This document shows, piece after piece, positions 37,429-47,100 of a stretch of DNA of 64,000 nt (positions are counted from its first letter, which is position 1; the number at the start of each line of letters is the position of its first letter). The notes beneath the pieces are model-generated. The model was not told where the DNA came from and made no database searches. It worked only from the letters and a program-made list of their open reading frames with translations. Position numbers and translations under genes: made by a program. Source of the DNA: Cellulomonas hominis (GTDB lineage: Bacteria > Actinomycetota > Actinomycetes > Actinomycetales > Cellulomonadaceae); contig NZ_JACHDN010000001.1 of assembly GCF_014201095.1 (NCBI RefSeq), positions 2,728,001-2,792,000 of the forward strand, written 5' to 3'.

Positions 37429-37504
37429 CGCACGCGACCCCTCGGCGACCGGGGAACCGGGCCGCACGGGACGGGAGCCGGGCGCAGCGAGGAACGGATC
37501 CACC

Positions 37505-37536
37505 CCGCACCGGCACGCGGGCGCGCACCGGTGCGG
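37505..37536 (-). terminator. Hairpin downstream of the second MFS gene
   Basis: A perfect 9-bp stem (37505-37513 with 37528-37536) with a 14-nt loop begins 74 nt past the MFS stop codon. It is flanked by two direct copies of CGGATCCACC (37495 and 37538). The rest of 37429-37609 shows no gene. Confidence 0.5.
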
Positions 37537-37609
37537 ACGGATCCACCGCGCCGGACGGCGGGCGGCGGCGGACCCCGGCGGACTCCCGCGGACCCCCGGG
37601 GGCGCCGGG

Positions 37610-38872
37610 TCAGCGCCCGGCCGCGACCGGCTCCGCGGGCTCCGCCGGCGCGTCCGCGCCAGCCGTCACGGCGCGGACCGCCGCCGCGAGCCGCCGCTGC
37701 TGCGTCGCCGCGAGCACGAGCGCCAGGACCGTGGCCGTCACGGTGACCGCGAACGCGGCGGTGTGCCCGGAGACGTCCGCGAGCCGCCCCGCGATGCTCG
37801 ACCCGAGCGCGTACCCGACGCCGGTCGCCGAGGCCAGTGCGGTCATCGCGGCGCCGGTGCGGCCGGCGGGGACGACCCGCTCGCCCAGGGAGAACACGCC
37901 GATCATGTACGGCGCGATCGCGAACCCGAGCACCGCGACGGCCGCTGTCAGCGCGGGCAGCGTGCCGACCAGCAGCAGCGGCCAGGACAGCGCGACCATC
38001 GCCGCGGCGGCGACCAGGACGCGCCGCTCCTGCGGGACGCGCGCGGGGATGAACGCGGTCCCGATGCCGGCCGCGGCGCTGCCGACCCCGAGGACGGCGT
38101 GGATCAACCCCGCGAGCCCCGGCTGCCCGGCCTGGGTGGCGAGCACGGTGGTGCCGGTCTGGGTGGCGCCGAACAGGATGCCGACCGCGGACTGCGCGAC
38201 GACCAGCACCGCGAACGCCGGGGTGATCAGGCGGCCGGCGACGCGGGCGTGCGGGCCCGACGCGGTGCGCCGGGCGGTGGGGTGCAGGGCGAACGCCGTC
38301 CCGAACACGGCGAGCAGCGCGGCGGCGGTGAGCAGCGCGCCCGCGGGGGACAGGGCGACGGCGACCACGCCCACGAGGGCCGGGCCGATCGCGAACGACG
38401 CCTCGTCGACCGCGCCCTCGTAGGAGAACGCGGCGTCGACCAGGCGGCGCTGCTCGATGCCGGTGCCGGCGGTGATCGGCCGCCAGCGCACGCGGGCCAG
38501 CGGCCCGACCTGCGGCAGCGCGAGCCCGGTGACGGCGGCGACCGCGACGAGGGCCGCGCCGCCCGCACCGGCGTCCGCGAGCAGGGTCAGGGAGGTCAGC
38601 GCGACGGCGCCGGCCAGGGACTGCACGAGGACGACGGGCCGCTGCCCGTACCGGTCGGCCAGCCCGCCGGCGACGGGGGCGCCGATCGCGTTCGCGACGG
38701 CGAGGCTCCCGGCGGCGAGCCCGCCGAGGCCGTAGGTGCCGGTCGCCGTGGAGACGAGCAGCAGGGTGCCGAGCTGGGCCATGGCCATGGGCAGCCGGCC
38801 GAGGAAGGCGACGAGGACGTAGGCGGGCCCGGCCAGGCGGAACAGGCGGGCGTAGGCGTTCAGGGCGGTCAC
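37610..38872 (-). CDS. MFS transporter
   Basis: 420 residues with about 12 hydrophobic segments. The motif A-like loop reads G-G-L-A-D-R-Y-G-Q-R-P-V after the second helix. The C-terminal half repeats the pattern with G-R-L-A-D-V-S-G-H. The substrate cannot be inferred; the overall pattern resembles the proton-driven efflux group. GAGAGG lies just before the GTG start. It is divergent from the ferritin-like protein gene. Confidence 0.82.
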   Translation of the reverse strand: MTALNAYARLFRLAGPAYVLVAFLGRLPMAMAQLGTLLLVSTATGTYGLGGLAAGSLAVANAIGAPVAGGLADRYGQRPVVLVQSLAGAVALTSLTLLADAGAGGAALVAVAAVTGLALPQVGPLARVRWRPITAGTGIEQRRLVDAAFSYEGAVDEASFAIGPALVGVVAVALSPAGALLTAAALLAVFGTAFALHPTARRTASGPHARVAGRLITPAFAVLVVAQSAVGILFGATQTGTTVLATQAGQPGLAGLIHAVLGVGSAAAGIGTAFIPARVPQERRVLVAAAAMVALSWPLLLVGTLPALTAAVAVLGFAIAPYMIGVFSLGERVVPAGRTGAAMTALASATGVGYALGSSIAGRLADVSGHTAAFAVTVTATVLALVLAATQQRRLAAAVRAVTAGADAPAEPAEPVAAGR

Positions 38873-38973
38873 GAGGGCCTCTCGGGTGCGTCGGTACGAC
38901 GCGCCTCCCCGCCACCAGGTCGCGTCACAGCCCTCAGCTCCGGCCAGTCTAGCCGCGGCGTTACGCTTCTCGG

Positions 38974-39714
38974 ATGACCGAGGCCGCTCACGGAACCCAG
39001 TCGCACGCCCCCGGCCCCGACGCCGCCGACACCGTCGAGCTGCTCGGGCTGGTCGCGCACCTGCAGCACGTCGCGTTCGGCCGGCTCGCCGAGGACGCGC
39101 GGGTCGCCCCGACCACCGCGCAGCAGCTCGAGCTCAGCCGGCTCGCCGCCGCGGCCGTGACCCGGCGGGACCGCGTGCTCGCCCGCGTCGTCGAGCTGGG
39201 CGGCGACCCCGAGCGCGGCCTGGGCGCGTACGCCCGGCTGCTCGAGGACTTCGACTCCCGCACCCAGCCGAGCACGTGGTGGGAGCGGCTGCTGCGGTCC
39301 TACGTGGCCGACGGGGTGTCCGACGACTTCTGCCGGATCGCCGCCGCGGCGGTGGACCCGGAGTCCCGCGTGCTGCTGGAGGAGGTCCTGGACGACGCCG
39401 CGCACGCGAACCTCGCGGTCGGCGAGCTCGAGGCGGCCGGCGCGCAGGACGAGGTGCTGGTGTCCCGGCTCGCGCTGTGGGGCCGCCGGCTGGTCGGCGA
39501 GGCGCTGGGCGTCGTGCAGCAGGCCATGTCCGCGCACCCGGGCCTGGGCCGGCTGGTGACGCGGCGCGGTGCCGAGGCCGCCGCGCAGGCCGAGTCCCCC
39601 GAGCCCGCCGCGGCCGCGGCCGAGGCCGAGGACCTCGCCGCCCCGGCGAAGCTGTTCGGCGAGCTCACCGCGGAGCACACCCGGCGCATGTCCCGGCTCG
39701 GTCTCACCGCCTGA
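38974..39714 (+). CDS. Ferritin-like-fold protein (MiaE-like)
   Basis: 246 residues, largely helical. E and H residues suited to a di-iron site occur in paired positions along the helices (for example L-E-E-V-L-D-D-A-A-H-A-N near 130 and the C-terminal E-L-T-A-E-H-T-R-R). Actinobacterial homologues are annotated as ferritin-like or tRNA-hydroxylase-like and sit beside DUF3107, as here. The substrate is unknown. The start is supported by TACGCT (38962-38967), six bases before the ATG. Confidence 0.75.
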   Translation: MTEAAHGTQSHAPGPDAADTVELLGLVAHLQHVAFGRLAEDARVAPTTAQQLELSRLAAAAVTRRDRVLARVVELGGDPERGLGAYARLLEDFDSRTQPSTWWERLLRSYVADGVSDDFCRIAAAAVDPESRVLLEEVLDDAAHANLAVGELEAAGAQDEVLVSRLALWGRRLVGEALGVVQQAMSAHPGLGRLVTRRGAEAAAQAESPEPAAAAAEAEDLAAPAKLFGELTAEHTRRMSRLGLTA

Positions 39715-39737
39715 GCGGCGCGACCGCCCGCAGGACG

Positions 39738-39776
39738 ACGACGCCCCCGGCACCGTGACGGTGCCGGGGGCGTCGT
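39738..39776. terminator. Strong bidirectional hairpin
   Basis: A perfect 17-bp stem (39738-39754 with 39760-39776) has a 5-nt loop. It lies between the convergent ferritin-like gene (ends 39714) and DUF3107 gene (ends 39789) and should stop both transcripts. Confidence 0.85.
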
Positions 39777-39788
39777 GCCGCTGGGGGG

Positions 39789-40013
39789 TCAGATCGCGCC
39801 GAAGCCGACCCGGCCCTTCGACTCCGTGCCGATCTCGACGTAGCCGATCGACGCGGACGGCACGACGACGCGCCGGCCCCGGGTGTCGACCAGCTCGAGG
39901 ACCGGCTTGCCGGTGAGGGCCGCGGTGACGGCGGCGGTGACCTCGTCGGCGGTCTGGTCCGACTCGATCACCAGCTCGCGCGGCAGGTTCTGCACCCCGA
40001 TCGTGATGTCCAC
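39789..40013 (-). CDS. DUF3107 family protein
   Basis: 74 residues, a small ubiquitin-like or beta-rich protein with D-I-T-I-G-V-Q-N at the start and V-P-S-A-S-I-G-Y-V-E-I-G near the end. This matches DUF3107, the family of M. tuberculosis TB9.4 (Rv3208A). The function is unknown. The GTG start is preceded by GAGGAGACGACGAAGC. It follows the TetR gene on the same strand by 45 nt, the order seen across actinobacteria. Confidence 0.88.
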   Translation of the reverse strand: MDITIGVQNLPRELVIESDQTADEVTAAVTAALTGKPVLELVDTRGRRVVVPSASIGYVEIGTESKGRVGFGAI

Positions 40014-40058
40014 GCTTCGTCGTCTCCTCGCTCGTCCGGTGGCTGCTGCCCCGTCATC

Positions 40059-40754
40059 CTAGGCCGGGTCGACGTCCTCGGGTCCGGTGCGGGGCTCGCG
40101 TTCGCCCTGGGCCGACAGGCCGGGCACGAAGTCCGCCACGCCGCCCCACGCGAGGCGGGCCACCAGGGCGGCCGTCTCGCGGGCGGACGCCTGGTCGGGC
40201 GCGCGCAGCCGGCTCGTGGCCGCGGCCTGCGCCATCGCGGCGACGGTCGGCGCGAGGACCCCGGCGGTCGCGGCGGGGACCCCGGCGACGTCGGTGAGGA
40301 CGGCCCGGAGCCGGTGGGTGACCGCGTCGGTGGCGCGCTCGACGCGGGCCCGGACCTCGAGGTCGTGCCGCACGTCCGACTCGAACAGCAGGGCGGACGA
40401 CTCGCCCGCGCGGTCGACGAAGTCGAGGTAGGCGCGCACCACGCCGGTGACGATGGCGCGCGCGTCGTGCGGCCGGACCTCGCCCGGCGGGTGCGCGGCG
40501 ACCGCGGCGTCGACGGCGGACAGCAGCTCGTCGCCGCGGGCGTCGACGACGGTGAGGTAGAGGTCGAGCTTCGACGGGAAGTGCCGGTAGAGCACCGGCT
40601 TGCTGACCTCGGCGCGGTCGGCGATGTCGTCCATCGAGACGTGGTGGAAGCCCTCGGACGTGAACAGCTCCTGCGCGATCCTCAGGACCTGGGCGCGACG
40701 CAGCGCGCGGGGCATGCGCACCGGGCGTCCGCGGCCGGTCGGGGGCTGGTCCAT
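40059..40754 (-). CDS. TetR-family regulator
   Basis: 231 residues. The N-terminal helix-turn-helix (about 17-65) reads V-S-M-D-D-I-A-D-R-A-E-V-S-K-P-V-L-Y-R-H-F-P-S-K, and a helical regulatory domain follows. By position it corresponds to Rv3208 of M. tuberculosis. TATCAT (40766-40761) lies 6 nt before the ATG, indicating a leaderless mRNA. It is divergent from adnAB, though no clear palindrome is visible in the 89-nt gap. Confidence 0.88.
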   Translation of the reverse strand: MDQPPTGRGRPVRMPRALRRAQVLRIAQELFTSEGFHHVSMDDIADRAEVSKPVLYRHFPSKLDLYLTVVDARGDELLSAVDAAVAAHPPGEVRPHDARAIVTGVVRAYLDFVDRAGESSALLFESDVRHDLEVRARVERATDAVTHRLRAVLTDVAGVPAATAGVLAPTVAAMAQAAATSRLRAPDQASARETAALVARLAWGGVADFVPGLSAQGEREPRTGPEDVDPA

Positions 40755-40843
40755 CGGGCGATGATAGCCAGCGCCGGACGGCCTCCCGGGGCGCGTCCGC
40801 GGACCGTCCGCGGCGTGTGGGTGGCGTGTGATGGGATCGGGCC

Positions 40844-43800
40844 GTGACCGCGATCCCGACCGCCCCGCCGAGCGGCGCCGGCCTGCGCCTGGTGCGGCCC
40901 GCGCTCGCCGACGTGCCCGCGCCGGTGCGCCTCGGGGCGGACCAGCGCGCGGTGGTGGACCGCCTGCTCACGGGCGCCGACCGGGCGCTGCTCGTGGTCG
41001 GTGCGGCGGGCACGGGCAAGACGCTGCTGGCGGTCGAGGCGGTGGCGGCGGCGCTCGGCGCGGACGACGACGGGCTGTTCCCGGACCCCGGCCGCCCGGC
41101 GCCGGACGAGGTGCTGGTCCTGGCCGCCGGCCGGCGCGCCGCCGCGGACCTGCGGGACCGGATCGGCTCGCGCGTGCGCCGCACGACGGGCCAGGCGATG
41201 GTCCGCACGGCGGCGTCGGCGGCGTTCGCCGTGCTGCGCGCCCGCGCGGCGCTGCTCGGCGAGCCCGCGCCCACGCTGATCTCCGGCCCGGAGCAGGACC
41301 TCGCGCTGGCCGAGCTGCTGGCCGGGCACGCGGCGGGCGAGGGCGTGCCGCTGCGCTGGCCGGCGGGCGTGCCGGAGGAGGCGCTGACGCTGCGGGCGTT
41401 CCGCGGCGAGCTGCGCGACCTGCTCATGCGCGCCGCCGAGCGCGGCGTCGGCCCGGACGAGCTCGCGCTGCTCGGGGAGCGGCACGGGCGGCCCGAGTGG
41501 GAGGCCGCCGCGGCCCTGTACCGCGAGTACCTGGACGTCACGACCCTGCGGACGGGCACCCCGGACGCCGGCGCCCGGCACGACCCGGCCGTCGTGGTCG
41601 AGGAGGCCGCCGAGGCGCTGCGCGCGTGGGAGGACGAGCTGCCCGGGCGGCCCCGGCCCCGGTGGCGGCTGGTGGTGGTGGACGACTACCAGGAGGCGAC
41701 CGAGGCGACCGCCCGGCTGCTGCGGGTGCTCCAGGACGACGGTGCGCGCCTGCTGCTGCTCGCCGACCCGGACTCCGCGGTGCAGACGTTCCGCGGGGCG
41801 ACGCCGGCGCTCGTCGGGCGGGCGGACGTCGGCGGCGACGGCCCGGGCGAGCTCGGGGCCGCCCGGCTGGTGCTGGACGGGGTCCGGCGGCACGGGCCCG
41901 CGCTGCGCGCCGTGACGGCGCGGGTGGCGGAGCGGGTCGCCGTCGTCGGCGGCGCGGCGCACCGTCGGGCGCTGCCGGTCGCGCGGGCGGCGGGTGCGGA
42001 CGCGGACCAGGCGGCGGGCGGGGCCGGGGTGGCGGCCGCGGCCGGGGGCCCGGGGGGCGAGGTCCGGGCCGCCGTGCTCCCGAGCCCCGCGCAGGAGGCC
42101 GCCTGGGTCGCGCACGCCCTGCGCCGCGCGCACCTGGAGGACGGCGTCCCGTGGGCGGAGATGGCCGTCGTCGCCCGCGCGGGCTCGCAGGTCACCGCGC
42201 TGCGCCGGGCGCTGGGCGCCGCGTCGGTGCCGGTCGCCGTGGTCGGCAGCGACGTCCCGCTGCGCGACGAGCCCGCCGTCCGGCCGCTGCTGGACGCGCT
42301 GCGCTGCGCGCTCGGCCCGGAGGCGGGTGGGGCCGCGCTGGACGCCGAGCTCGCGGCGCGGCTGTGCTGCTCGCCCCTGGGCGGGCTGGACGCGGTGGGC
42401 CTGCGCCGGCTGCGCCGGGCCCTGCGCGCCGAGGAGGTGGGCGGGGGCGGCGGCCGCCCGAGCGACGCGCTGCTGGTCGAGGTGCTCGCCGACCCGTCGC
42501 GGGGCGCGCCGCTGCCGCCGACCGTGCGCCGCCCCGTGGTCCGGCTCGCCACCGTGCTGGCGGCCGGGCGGGACGCCGCGGCCGCGCCGGGGGCGGACGC
42601 GCAGACCGTGCTCTGGGCGCTGTGGGACGCCTCGGGGCTGGCGGAGCCGTGGCGCCGCGCGGCGCTCGCGGGCGGGCCCGGGGGCGCCCGGGCGGACCGG
42701 GACCTCGACGCCGTGCTCGCCCTGTTCCGCGCGGCGGAGACCTTCGTCGACCGGATGCCGCAGGCGCGGGCCGCCGCGTTCCTCGAGTGGGTCGAGGCGC
42801 AGGAGCTGCCGTCCGACACGATCGCCGCGCGGGCCCGCCGGGACGCCGTGGCGGTCCTCACCCCCGCGGGCGCGGCGGGCCGGGAGTGGGACGTCGTCGC
42901 GGTCGCCGGCGTGCAGGAGGGCGTGTGGCCGGACCTGCGGCTGCGCGACTCGCTGCTCGGGTCGCAGGCGCTGGTGGACGTGCTCGCGGGCCGCGGCGGC
43001 GAGGAGACCCAGGCGGCCGCCGCCCGCGCCGCGGTGCTCGCCGACGAGCTGCGGTCGTTCCACGTCGCGGTGTCCCGCGCCCGCCGGCTGCTGCTGGTCA
43101 CCGCCGTCTCGGACGAGGACGACCAGCCGTCGCCGTTCCTCGACCTCGTGGAGCCGAGCGACGCCGACGACGACCCCCGCCGCACCGTGGCGCCCGCGCC
43201 GCTGGACCTGCGCGGGCTGGTGGCCCGGCTGCGCGCCCGGCTGGAGGAGTCGGCCCGGGACGGCGCGCCCGACGCCGGGACCGCCGCAGTGCTCGCCCGC
43301 CTGGCCGACGTGGGCGTGCCGGGGGCCGACCCGGCGGAGTGGCACGGCCTCGCGGACCCCTCCAGCGACGCCCCGCTGTACCCGGAGGGCCAGCGGGTCC
43401 CCGTGTCGCCGTCCCGCGTGGAGACCGCCGGCACCTGCACCCTGCGCTGGGCGCTGGAGGCCGCGGGCGGCACCGCGCCGAGCAGCGCGAAGCAGTCGCT
43501 CGGCACGATGCTGCACGCCCTCGCCCAGGAGCACCCCCGCGGCGGCCGCGAGGAGATGCTCGCCGACCTCGACCGCCGCTGGCCGGAGCTCGGGCTCGGC
43601 ACCGGCTGGCCGGCCACGCTGGAGCGCCGGCGCGCCGAGGCGATGGTGGGCCGGCTCGCCGGCTACCTCGCGTCCGCGGGGGAGCCGCTCGCGGTCGAGG
43701 CGCGGTTCGAGCTGGCCCTGGACCGCGCGCTGGTGCGCGGCAGCCTGGACCGGGTCGAGCGGGCGCCGGACGACGGCGCCGAGGGGACCCCGGTCCGGGT

Positions 43801-44167
43801 CGTCGACCTCAAGACCGGCCGCAGCGCCCCGTCGGCCCAGGACGCCGAGGTCAACCCGCAGCTCGGGGCCTACCAGCTCGCCGTCGACGCGGGCGCGGTC
43901 GAGGGGCTGCCGCCCGGCACCCGGAGCGCGGGCGCCCAGCTCGTGTACGTCTCGGACGTCAACAAGGCCAAGGCCGCGGTGCGGGAGCAGCCCGCGCTCG
44001 GCCCCGACACCCCGCAGGACCCGTCGTGGGCCCGCGCCCACATCGAGGAGGTGGCCGAGCGGATGGCCGCGTCGTCCTTCGCCGCGACCGCCAACGCGCT
44101 GTGCGAGCGCTGCCCGGTGCGCCGGTCGTGCCCGCTGCGCGACGAGGGCGGGCAGGTGGTCGAGTGA
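40844..44167 (+). CDS. adnA: AdnA: UvrD-like motor plus RecB-like nuclease subunit
   Basis: 1107 residues. AdnA pairs with AdnB to resect DNA double-strand breaks. Walker A is G-A-A-G-T-G-K-T (53-60). Motif II reads V-V-D-D-Y-Q-E-A (about 276-283) instead of the D-E-Y-Q-D of active UvrD motors, fitting the subordinate role of the AdnA motor. The C-terminal nuclease has the D-L-K-T-G active site (D988, K990). It also has an AddB-type iron-staple cysteine set (C865, then C1087, C1090, C1096 in C-x2-C-x5-C). The stop overlaps the adnB start (GTGA). It probably starts at GTG 40844. Confidence 0.93.
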   Translation: MTAIPTAPPSGAGLRLVRPALADVPAPVRLGADQRAVVDRLLTGADRALLVVGAAGTGKTLLAVEAVAAALGADDDGLFPDPGRPAPDEVLVLAAGRRAAADLRDRIGSRVRRTTGQAMVRTAASAAFAVLRARAALLGEPAPTLISGPEQDLALAELLAGHAAGEGVPLRWPAGVPEEALTLRAFRGELRDLLMRAAERGVGPDELALLGERHGRPEWEAAAALYREYLDVTTLRTGTPDAGARHDPAVVVEEAAEALRAWEDELPGRPRPRWRLVVVDDYQEATEATARLLRVLQDDGARLLLLADPDSAVQTFRGATPALVGRADVGGDGPGELGAARLVLDGVRRHGPALRAVTARVAERVAVVGGAAHRRALPVARAAGADADQAAGGAGVAAAAGGPGGEVRAAVLPSPAQEAAWVAHALRRAHLEDGVPWAEMAVVARAGSQVTALRRALGAASVPVAVVGSDVPLRDEPAVRPLLDALRCALGPEAGGAALDAELAARLCCSPLGGLDAVGLRRLRRALRAEEVGGGGGRPSDALLVEVLADPSRGAPLPPTVRRPVVRLATVLAAGRDAAAAPGADAQTVLWALWDASGLAEPWRRAALAGGPGGARADRDLDAVLALFRAAETFVDRMPQARAAAFLEWVEAQELPSDTIAARARRDAVAVLTPAGAAGREWDVVAVAGVQEGVWPDLRLRDSLLGSQALVDVLAGRGGEETQAAAARAAVLADELRSFHVAVSRARRLLLVTAVSDEDDQPSPFLDLVEPSDADDDPRRTVAPAPLDLRGLVARLRARLEESARDGAPDAGTAAVLARLADVGVPGADPAEWHGLADPSSDAPLYPEGQRVPVSPSRVETAGTCTLRWALEAAGGTAPSSAKQSLGTMLHALAQEHPRGGREEMLADLDRRWPELGLGTGWPATLERRRAEAMVGRLAGYLASAGEPLAVEARFELALDRALVRGSLDRVERAPDDGAEGTPVRVVDLKTGRSAPSAQDAEVNPQLGAYQLAVDAGAVEGLPPGTRSAGAQLVYVSDVNKAKAAVREQPALGPDTPQDPSWARAHIEEVAERMAASSFAATANALCERCPVRRSCPLRDEGGQVVE

Positions 44168-47100
44168 CCGCGCCGACCGCCACGGCCGCCACCGCCGCCG
44201 CCCGCACGGACGCCCCGGTGCTGTCCGCCCACGACATCGCCGGGCTGCTGCGCCGCCCGCTGCCCACCGACGAGCAGGTCGCCGTCATCGAGTCCCCGCT
44301 GCGGCCGGCGCTCGTCGTGGCGGGCGCCGGCTCGGGCAAGACCGAGACGATGGCCGCCCGCGTCGTCTGGCTGCTCGCGAACGGGCTCGTCGCGCCCGAG
44401 GAGGTGCTGGGCCTCACCTTCACGCGCAAGGCGGCCGGCGAGCTCGCCGAGCGCGTCCGCCGCCGGCTGCGGCACCTCGCCCGCGCGGCGGCCGCCGAGG
44501 GCATCCACCTGCCGGGTCTGTCCGCGGCCGAGGACGGCGGGACCGCGCTGCTCACGGTCGCCCGGCCGACGATCTCGACGTACAACGCGTACGCCGCCTC
44601 CCTGGTGTCCGACCACGGCCTGCGCCTCGGCGTGGAGCCGGCGGCCCGGCTGCTCGGCGAGGCCGCGCAGTGGCAGCTCGCCAGCGAGGTGGTCGAGTCC
44701 TGGACCGCCGACCTCGAGTCCGCCGCCGCGGTGTCCACGGTGGTCGAGGCGGTCCTCACGCTGTCGGGCGCCCTGGACGAGCACCTGATCACCCCGGACG
44801 ACGCGCGCCGGGGCATCGACGACATCGTCGACGGCATCGAGGCGACGCCCCCGGGGACGCCGCCGCGCGCGCCGTACGCCAAGGTGCGCGACCTCGTCGC
44901 CTCGCTGCGCGAGCGGCAGCGGATGCTCGACCTCGTCGGCGCGTACCGGGAGCGCAAGCGGGCGGCGGACGCCCTCGACTTCGGTGACCAGGTCGCCGTG
45001 GCGGCGCGGCTGGCCCGGGACGTCCCGGAGGTCGCGGCGGGGGAGCGGGCCCGGTTCCGGGTGGTGCTGCTCGACGAGTACCAGGACACCTCCTACGCCC
45101 AGCTCGTGCTGCTGTCCGCCCTGTTCGGCGGCGGGCACCCCGTCACGGCCGTCGGCGACCCGCACCAGTCGATCTACGGCTGGCGCGGCGCGAGCGCGGG
45201 CGGCCTGGAGCGGTTCCCGACGGACTTCCCCGACGTCGCCGAGGACGGCGACCGGCGGCCCGCCGCCGTCTACGCGCTGTCCACGTCGTGGCGCAACGAC
45301 GTCGCCGTGCTCGACGCCGCCAACCACGTCGCGGCGCCCCTGCGCCGGCCCGAGCGGGCCCGCGTCGCGCTGCCCACCCTGGACGCCCGGCCGGGCGCGG
45401 GCCCGGGGGACGTCGTCGCCCACCTCGCCCCGACGCTGGAGGAGGAGGCGCAGGCCGTCGCCGAGTTCGTGGCGGCGCGCTGGCGGCCCGAGGGCGGGCG
45501 CGGGGTGCTGCCCGGGCCGGCGGGCGCGCCGGCGCCGGACGGGGCGCGGGTCTCCGCCGCGGTGCTGTGCCGCAAGCGTGCCCAGTTCCCCGTGCTGCAC
45601 CGCGCGCTGCGCGCCGCCGGGCTGCCGGTCGAGGTCGTCGGTCTGGGCGGCCTGCTCGCCACCCCGGAGGTCGTGGACGTCGTCGCGCTGCTCCAGGCCG
45701 CGCACGACCCGTCGCGCGGGGACGCCCTCATGCGGCTGCTCACGGGCGCCCGGACCCGGCTCGGCGCGGCGGACCTGCACGCGCTCGCCGACTGGTCCGC
45801 GCACCTGGCCCGCGGGCTGGACCCGCGCGCCAGGGCGGCGCAGGCCGCCGACGGCGAGCCCGTCGTCGCGGACGTGGTCGACGAGCGCAGCATCGTGGAC
45901 GCGGTGGACGCGCCGCCCCCCGCCGGGTGGACCAGCCCCGCCGGCCGCGCGCTGACGCCCGCCGGCCTGGCCCGGGTCGCCCAGCTCGGGGACGTGCTGC
46001 GCGCCGTCCGGCAGCACACCTACCTGTCGCTCCCGGAGCTCGTCGCGCACGCCGAGCGGCTGTGGGGCCTGGACATCGAGGTCGCCGCCCGCCCCGGGGT
46101 CGCCCCGGGCCGCGCCCGCGCGCACCTCGACGCGTTCCGCGAGGTGGCGGTCCGGTACTCCGACGCGACCGACGACCCCAGCCTCGGCGGGTTCCTCGCC
46201 TGGCTGGAGTCGGCCGACGCGCACGAGCACGGGCTGGACATGCCGGTCGCGGAGCCCGACCCCGACGCGGTGCAGCTCATCACGGTGCACGCCGCGAAGG
46301 GCCTGGAGTGGGACGTCGTCGCGGTCGCCGGCCTGGTCGACGGCGGCCTGCCCGCGACGCGCACCCAGGGCAAGGACGGCCCGACGGACTCCGCGTGGAC
46401 GACCGGCCTCGGGGAGCTGCCGTACCCGCTGCGCGGCGACCGCGCGGACCTGCCCGAGCTCGCGTACGCCGGCGCCGCGGACCCCAAGGACCTCGAGGAG
46501 CGGCGCCAGCGGTTCCTGCGGGACGCCGGCGACCACCAGGTCGCCGAGGAGCGGCGGCTCGCGTACGTCGCGTTCACCCGGGCCCGCGCGGCGCTGCTGC
46601 TCACCGGCGCGTGGTGGGGGGACGGGAGCCGGCCGCGGCCGCCGTCGCTGTTCCTCACGGAGGTCGTGGAGGCGGGCCTCGCCCGGGTCGCCGGCTGGGC
46701 CGCGCTGCCCGACGACGGCACCGAGAACCCGCGGACCCAGGAGCAGGCGTCGGCCGTCTGGCCCGCCGACCCGTTCGCCGGCGCGGGGGACGGCGCGGCC
46801 ACCCGCCGCCCCGCCGTCGAGGCCGCCGCGGCCGCCGTCCGGGCCGCGCGAGACGCCGGGCACGCCGGGGACGCCGCGCCGGCCCGCACGCCGTGGGACC
46901 GCACCGTCGAGCTGCTGCTCGCCGAGCGGGACGCCGAGGCCCGGCCGCGCCCCGAGGTCGAGCTGCCCGCGCACCTGTCCGCCTCCGCGGTGGTCCGGCT
47001 CGCGGCCGACCGCGCCGAGTTCGCCCGCGCGCTGCGCCGCCCGGTCCCGAACCGCCCGTCCCCGCAGGCCCGCCGGGGCACGCAGTTCCACGCCTGGGTC